Source: Planctomycetota bacterium
Lineage (GTDB): Bacteria > Planctomycetota > B15-G4
Assembly (NCBI GenBank): GCA_029259715.1
Contig: JAJDEP010000018.1
Location: 1-42,543, forward strand
Length of the DNA: 42,543 nt
Direction of reading: 5' to 3'
The notes beneath the pieces were generated by a model, which was given only the letters and a program-made list of their open reading frames with translations, did no database searches and was not told the DNA's origin. This document shows, one piece after another, positions 39,511-42,543 of this stretch (position 1 is the first letter of the stretch; each line of letters starts with the position of its first letter). The position numbers were made by a program, and so were the translations under genes.

Positions 39511-40356
39511 ATGGCCAATCCGTACGACGTCCTCCGCCGCGCCGCCGATGCGGTGGCGAGCCGCCTGGGCCGGGCGCCCGTGGGCGCGGTGCTCGGATCG
39601 GGCCTGAGCGAATGCCTCGACACCCTCGCGTCGGCGCGCTTCATGGAGTACGGCGAGATCCCGGGCATGCCCGAGCCGGGCGTGTCGGGACACCGGGGCG
39701 CGCTGATCCACGGCAAGCTGGGCGGCGTCGACGTGCTCGCCCTGTGCGGCCGCGTGCACATGTACGAGGGCGTGACCCGGGAGCAGGTGGCCGCGCCCGT
39801 GCGCTTGCTCTCCCTGCTGGGCGTGCACAGCCTCGTGGTGACCTCCGCCGTCCACTCCCTCGCGCCGGACATGCGACCGGGGACGCTGATGCTGGTCGAG
39901 GACCACATGAACCTCAGCCGCGACAACGTCCTGGCCGGAGATCACGACCCGCGCCTCGGGCCGCAGTTCGTCGACATGCACGGGGCCTACGACCACGAGC
40001 TGCGCGAGATCCTCGCGCGCACCGCCGAGCTCACCGGCCATCCGCTGCGCGGCGGCGTCATCGCTCACGTGCTCGGGCCCAGCTTCGAGACCCCCGCCGA
40101 GGCCCGGCTGGCTTCCTCGGCCGGCGCGAGCGTGCTCAGCACCTCGATGGTGCCGGACGTCCTCGTGGCCCGGCAGCGGGGCATGCGCGTGGCCGGCATC
40201 GGCTGCGTCACGGCCATGGCCGCCAACCTGCGCGAGCAGCCGGTCAACCGCGACCGGGCCCTGGTGGGCAGCGCCGCCTACGCCGGCGACATCCAGGAGC
40301 TGCTCTCGGGCGCCCTGCCCCAGATGGCCACCTATCCGGCGTCGGCCACCGACTAG
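39511..40356 (+). CDS. divergent purine nucleoside phosphorylase-like protein
   Basis: A 281-residue protein of the trimeric phosphorylase family. Conserved: VLGSGLSECLD (phosphate loop), GHRGALIHG, GRVHMYEG, DHMNLS and VLGPSFETPAEAR with the purine-contacting Glu. Changed: the TNAAGG motif reads TSAVHS, MSTVPE reads TSMVPD, and the TN that selects 6-oxopurines reads TA. Activity may remain, but base specificity should differ or the reaction may be lost. The ATG at 39511 follows the predicted transcription start; the ATG at 39454 overlaps the -10 box and adds 19 residues not found in the family. Confidence 0.85.
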   Translation: MANPYDVLRRAADAVASRLGRAPVGAVLGSGLSECLDTLASARFMEYGEIPGMPEPGVSGHRGALIHGKLGGVDVLALCGRVHMYEGVTREQVAAPVRLLSLLGVHSLVVTSAVHSLAPDMRPGTLMLVEDHMNLSRDNVLAGDHDPRLGPQFVDMHGAYDHELREILARTAELTGHPLRGGVIAHVLGPSFETPAEARLASSAGASVLSTSMVPDVLVARQRGMRVAGIGCVTAMAANLREQPVNRDRALVGSAAYAGDIQELLSGALPQMATYPASATD

Positions 40357-40370
40357 GGCTCGGCGTCCCC

Positions 40371-40406
40371 GTCACCGTTTTCGTCACCGTTTTCGTAACC
40401 GTTCCT
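40371..40406. repeat. 12-bp tandem repeat, three units
   Basis: GTCACCGTTTTC twice and GTAACCGTTCCT once, directly after the phosphorylase gene. No micro-ORF with a usual start codon covers it. Confidence 0.8.
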
Positions 40407-40504
40407 GCCGACGGGCGCCCGGGCGCCCCTTCCATCTCCCGGCGAGCCACAACCGGACAGCTGGTCACGCCAGCGCCCGGGATCGCTAGACCCTTCGTCG
40501 CGAT

Positions 40505-40522
40505 GCCGGACGTTCGTCCGGC
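40505..40522. other. perfect stem-loop before the FG-GAP gene
   Basis: GCCGGAC-GTTC-GTCCGGC is a seven-base-pair stem with a tetraloop, 25 bases before the FG-GAP ATG. It may be the terminator of the phosphorylase transcript (no T tract) or a structure in the FG-GAP leader near the AAAGGGGGAAG ribosome site. Confidence 0.5.
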
Positions 40523-40547
40523 GTCCAGAATGCAAAAGGGGGAAGCC

Positions 40548-41957
40548 ATGTCGCGTCATCTTCCGTGCCCGTCCACGTTCATCGCGGTACTCGCCGCGGC
40601 GCTCATCGCCGCGCCCCTCGCTCACGGGCTGCAGCTGCCACCGGGTTCGCTGCTCGACAGCCAGGCCATCGACGACGTCGAGGGGGCCCTCCATCCACCG
40701 GCCATCCCGGTGGTCGCCTTCGGCACCGACGCCGCGCACGTGGGCGACCTGAACGGCGACGGTCGCAGCGAAGTGGCCGTCGCGTCCTGGGGCGATGTCG
40801 ACGGGTTCTCCGTGTTCCGCGGGCAGGTCTGGATCCTGTTCCTCGCGACCGACGGCACGGTGCAACGGCGCACGCTGATCACTCCCGGCCAGGCCGGTCT
40901 CGACTTGCGGCCGGAAGAGGCGCTCCACTTCGGTGGTGCCGTCACAGGACTCGGCGACCTGAACGGCGACGGCGTCCCCGACATCGCCGTGGGCTCGCAG
41001 ACCGACACCGACGCCGTGCAATCGGGCGGCGCCGGTGGCGCCGTGTGGATCCTGTTCCTGCGCCGCGACGGCACGGTCAAGTCCCGGCACAAGATCAGCG
41101 CGAGCACCACGCCCTTCCTGGCCCAGGCCAAGCGCATCACCCGCATCGGCCACGCCGTCGGTGGCCTCGGCGACGTGAACGGCGACGGTCACGGAGACCT
41201 GGTCGTGTCGGCCAGCCGCCTCGACGGGACTCCGGGCGGCGGATTCGGCGTACCCACCGACGCGATGATCCTGTTCCTGCGTCCGGACGGGTCGGTGCTC
41301 CGTCGGCGGATCCTGCCGGGCTCGATCTTTGGCGTGGCAGCCGTCGACTCGCCCTTCGGGACGGGGGGACTCTCGCCGACCCGCTTCGCCGACGCGCTCG
41401 AAGGGCTGGGCGATCTCGACGGCGACGGCACGCCCGATCTCGCCATCGGCGTCCCCGTGGATCCCAACCTCGGCGGCGCGTCCCTCGCCTACGGGGCCGT
41501 GTACATCGCGCGCCTGCGCCCCAACGGCTCGGTCAAGGCGATCAACAAGATCAGCACCGGAGTCGGCGGGTTCCTCGATCCCGCCTCCTCCATCGGCGCG
41601 GCGCCGCCGGTGTTCCGCTTCTTCGGAGACGGCCTCGGCGCCCTCGGCGACATCGACGGCGACGGCACCGCCGACCTGGCCGTCGGCTCGACGGGTCTGG
41701 GCGGTTTCGGCCGCGTATGGGTCCTGCGGCTCTCCCCACAGGGCGCGGTCATCGGTCAGGTGGAGATCGACCAGTTCATCACCGCGCCCACCGTGGGCGG
41801 CACGCGCTTCGGCAGCAGCCTCGCGTCACCCGGCGACCTCGACGGTGACGGCGGCATCGACCTGCTCGTCGGCGCCCCAAGCGATGCGCCCGGCACCCAG
41901 GAGGGCGACGCCTTCCTCGGCGCGGCCCACGTCCTGTTCCTCAGCGGGTCGCCCTGA
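40548..41957 (+). CDS. secreted FG-GAP repeat protein
   Basis: A 469-residue exported protein. The signal peptide ends PLAHG near residue 27. Six FG-GAP-type repeats follow, each with a calcium-binding loop: GDLNGDGRSE, GDLNGDGVPD, GDVNGDGHGD, GDLDGDGTPD, GDIDGDGTAD and GDLDGDGGID, alternating with VWILFLRRDGTVKSR-like strands. This predicts a seven-bladed, integrin-alpha-like beta propeller (perhaps six or seven blades) at the cell surface. There is no enzyme motif or C-terminal sorting signal visible. ATG with GGGGGAAG upstream. Role probably adhesion or structural. Confidence 0.9.
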   Translation: MSRHLPCPSTFIAVLAAALIAAPLAHGLQLPPGSLLDSQAIDDVEGALHPPAIPVVAFGTDAAHVGDLNGDGRSEVAVASWGDVDGFSVFRGQVWILFLATDGTVQRRTLITPGQAGLDLRPEEALHFGGAVTGLGDLNGDGVPDIAVGSQTDTDAVQSGGAGGAVWILFLRRDGTVKSRHKISASTTPFLAQAKRITRIGHAVGGLGDVNGDGHGDLVVSASRLDGTPGGGFGVPTDAMILFLRPDGSVLRRRILPGSIFGVAAVDSPFGTGGLSPTRFADALEGLGDLDGDGTPDLAIGVPVDPNLGGASLAYGAVYIARLRPNGSVKAINKISTGVGGFLDPASSIGAAPPVFRFFGDGLGALGDIDGDGTADLAVGSTGLGGFGRVWVLRLSPQGAVIGQVEIDQFITAPTVGGTRFGSSLASPGDLDGDGGIDLLVGAPSDAPGTQEGDAFLGAAHVLFLSGSP

Positions 41958-42031
41958 GGCACACTCGGCTCGGCGGCACGGATTCCGACGTCGCGGCAAT
42001 CCCCGGCGCCTGATCCTGCACCTCGGCTCCG

Positions 42032-42430
42032 CTACGAACCTCCGTCGACGATCTCGATGGGCTGCGGCACGGTCACGAATACGATGCAGCCGCTCTCGCT
42101 GCTCGGTGCATGCACCGAGCCCGGTGGGTGGTAGACGTAAGCGCCCGGGCCCCAGGAGTCGGCGCCGTCCTGCAGCGTTCCCTCGAGCACGAGGTATTGC
42201 TCGCCCTCGGGATGACGGTGGGCGCCATAGCGACTGCCCGGCGCGAAGCGCAACAACACGGCCGCCTCGCCCGAGGCCGCGTCGAAGCGCAGCTTCTTCC
42301 ACTCGACGCCGGCGTAGGGGCTGCTCCGCCAAGGGAGCGCTTCGGTGTCGATGCGGAGGGACTCCTGGCGGCCTTCGCCGCTGGGCTCCTGTCGGTACTC
42401 CAGTCGGTGCTCCTGGCGGGGCTCGGTCAT
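42032..42430 (-). CDS. ChrR-like cupin protein
   Basis: A 132-residue protein. Residues 1-25 contain Arg/Gln/Glu repeats (RQEHRLEYRQEPSGEGRQES). Residues about 45-128 form a cupin barrel: FAPGSRYGAHRHPEGEQYLVLEGTLQDG with ligands H71, H73 and E77, then HPPGSVHAPSS with H107, the metal set of the anti-sigma ChrR cupin domain. It lacks the ChrR N-terminal sigma-binding zinc part, so it is a stand-alone cupin. It is convergent with the FG-GAP gene. Confidence 0.88.
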   Translation of the reverse strand: MTEPRQEHRLEYRQEPSGEGRQESLRIDTEALPWRSSPYAGVEWKKLRFDAASGEAAVLLRFAPGSRYGAHRHPEGEQYLVLEGTLQDGADSWGPGAYVYHPPGSVHAPSSESGCIVFVTVPQPIEIVDGGS

Positions 42431-42463
42431 GGTGCTGATCTCAGCATCGGTCGCTGCGAACCG

Positions 42464-42543
42464 TCAACGGGCCGCCTCGTCGCCCCACAGCCGCGCGACC
42501 TGCTCGCGGAAGGACACGCCGAGCTCGGCGTAGCGCGCGACCC
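42464..42543 (-). CDS. C-terminus of a gene running out of the window
   Basis: Only the final 26 or so codons are present, encoding VARYAELGVSFREQVARLWG and then DEAAR before TGA. It lies 33 bases upstream of the ChrR-like gene on the same strand and is probably its operon partner. The sequence is too short to name. Confidence 0.55.
   Translation of the reverse strand, partial: VARYAELGVSFREQVARLWGDEAAR

Noticed and set aside
40357..40547. The 12-base repeat after the phosphorylase gene as a third micro-ORF
   Set aside because: The open frame lacks ATG, GTG or TTG at its beginning, and the phosphorylase TAG does not overlap a start, unlike the other two cases.

Overview
The window is uniformly GC-rich, dense double-stranded coding DNA from a bacterium with a two-membrane envelope: it encodes an inner-membrane/periplasm/outer-membrane RND efflux system, several lipoproteins and secreted proteins. 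A paired-Cys zinc ribbon fused to a giant coiled coil, FG-GAP secreted proteins and a UbiD decarboxylase would fit a Planctomycetota-like or other deep-branching high-GC Gram-negative lineage, but this is a weak guess and no marker rRNA is present. No CRISPR array, insertion sequence or phage gene was seen.

Layout. 1-4334: a 28-base C run, tRNA-Phe(GAA), and a 1341-residue zinc-ribbon/coiled-coil gene. 4504-13581 (minus strand): one long co-directional metabolic cluster, read right to left: 3-hydroxyacyl-CoA dehydrogenase, two cyclophilins, enoyl-CoA hydratase, thiolase, a single-chain swivel+large-subunit hydro-lyase of the aconitase/isopropylmalate dehydratase family, a 44-codon repeat micro-ORF, an isocitrate/isopropylmalate-type dehydrogenase, and a degenerate LeuC-like protein that has lost every Fe-S cysteine. 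Many junctions are 4-base stop/start overlaps. Its promoter has a G9 tract in the -35/-10 spacer and a leader of about 310 nt with two perfect palindromes. 13972-17284: an acetyltransferase, a family-2 glycosyltransferase, a lower-GC unknown gene, and a second thiolase.

17433-27100 (minus strand): a seven-gene metal (most likely copper/silver) handling operon read right to left: secreted Cys-rich protein, YHS lipoprotein, CusC-, CusB- and CusA-like proteins, a sialidase-like lipoprotein with a Cys cluster, and a YHS-DUF2231 membrane protein. No regulator gene lies in it. 27281-34801: a FIST-domain sensor protein, a sodium/solute symporter, a secreted alpha/beta hydrolase with a TIG-like small secreted protein, and two polysaccharide genes (GT4 glycosyltransferase and polyprenyl-phosphate sugar transferase).

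34841-39387 (minus strand): UbiD-family decarboxylase, 3-methyladenine DNA glycosylase, tRNA-dihydrouridine synthase and a DUF309 protein, almost all overlapping. 39511-42543: a divergent purine nucleoside phosphorylase, an FG-GAP secreted protein, a ChrR-like cupin and the end of one further gene. Recurrent themes are 4-base overlaps that impose unusual start codons (TTG, GTG, CTG, apparently ATA and GTA), leaderless-looking promoters, and tandem repeats whose periods are multiples of three (9, 12, 15, 18 bases), including two repeat-bearing micro-ORFs tied to the preceding gene by overlapping stop/start codons.
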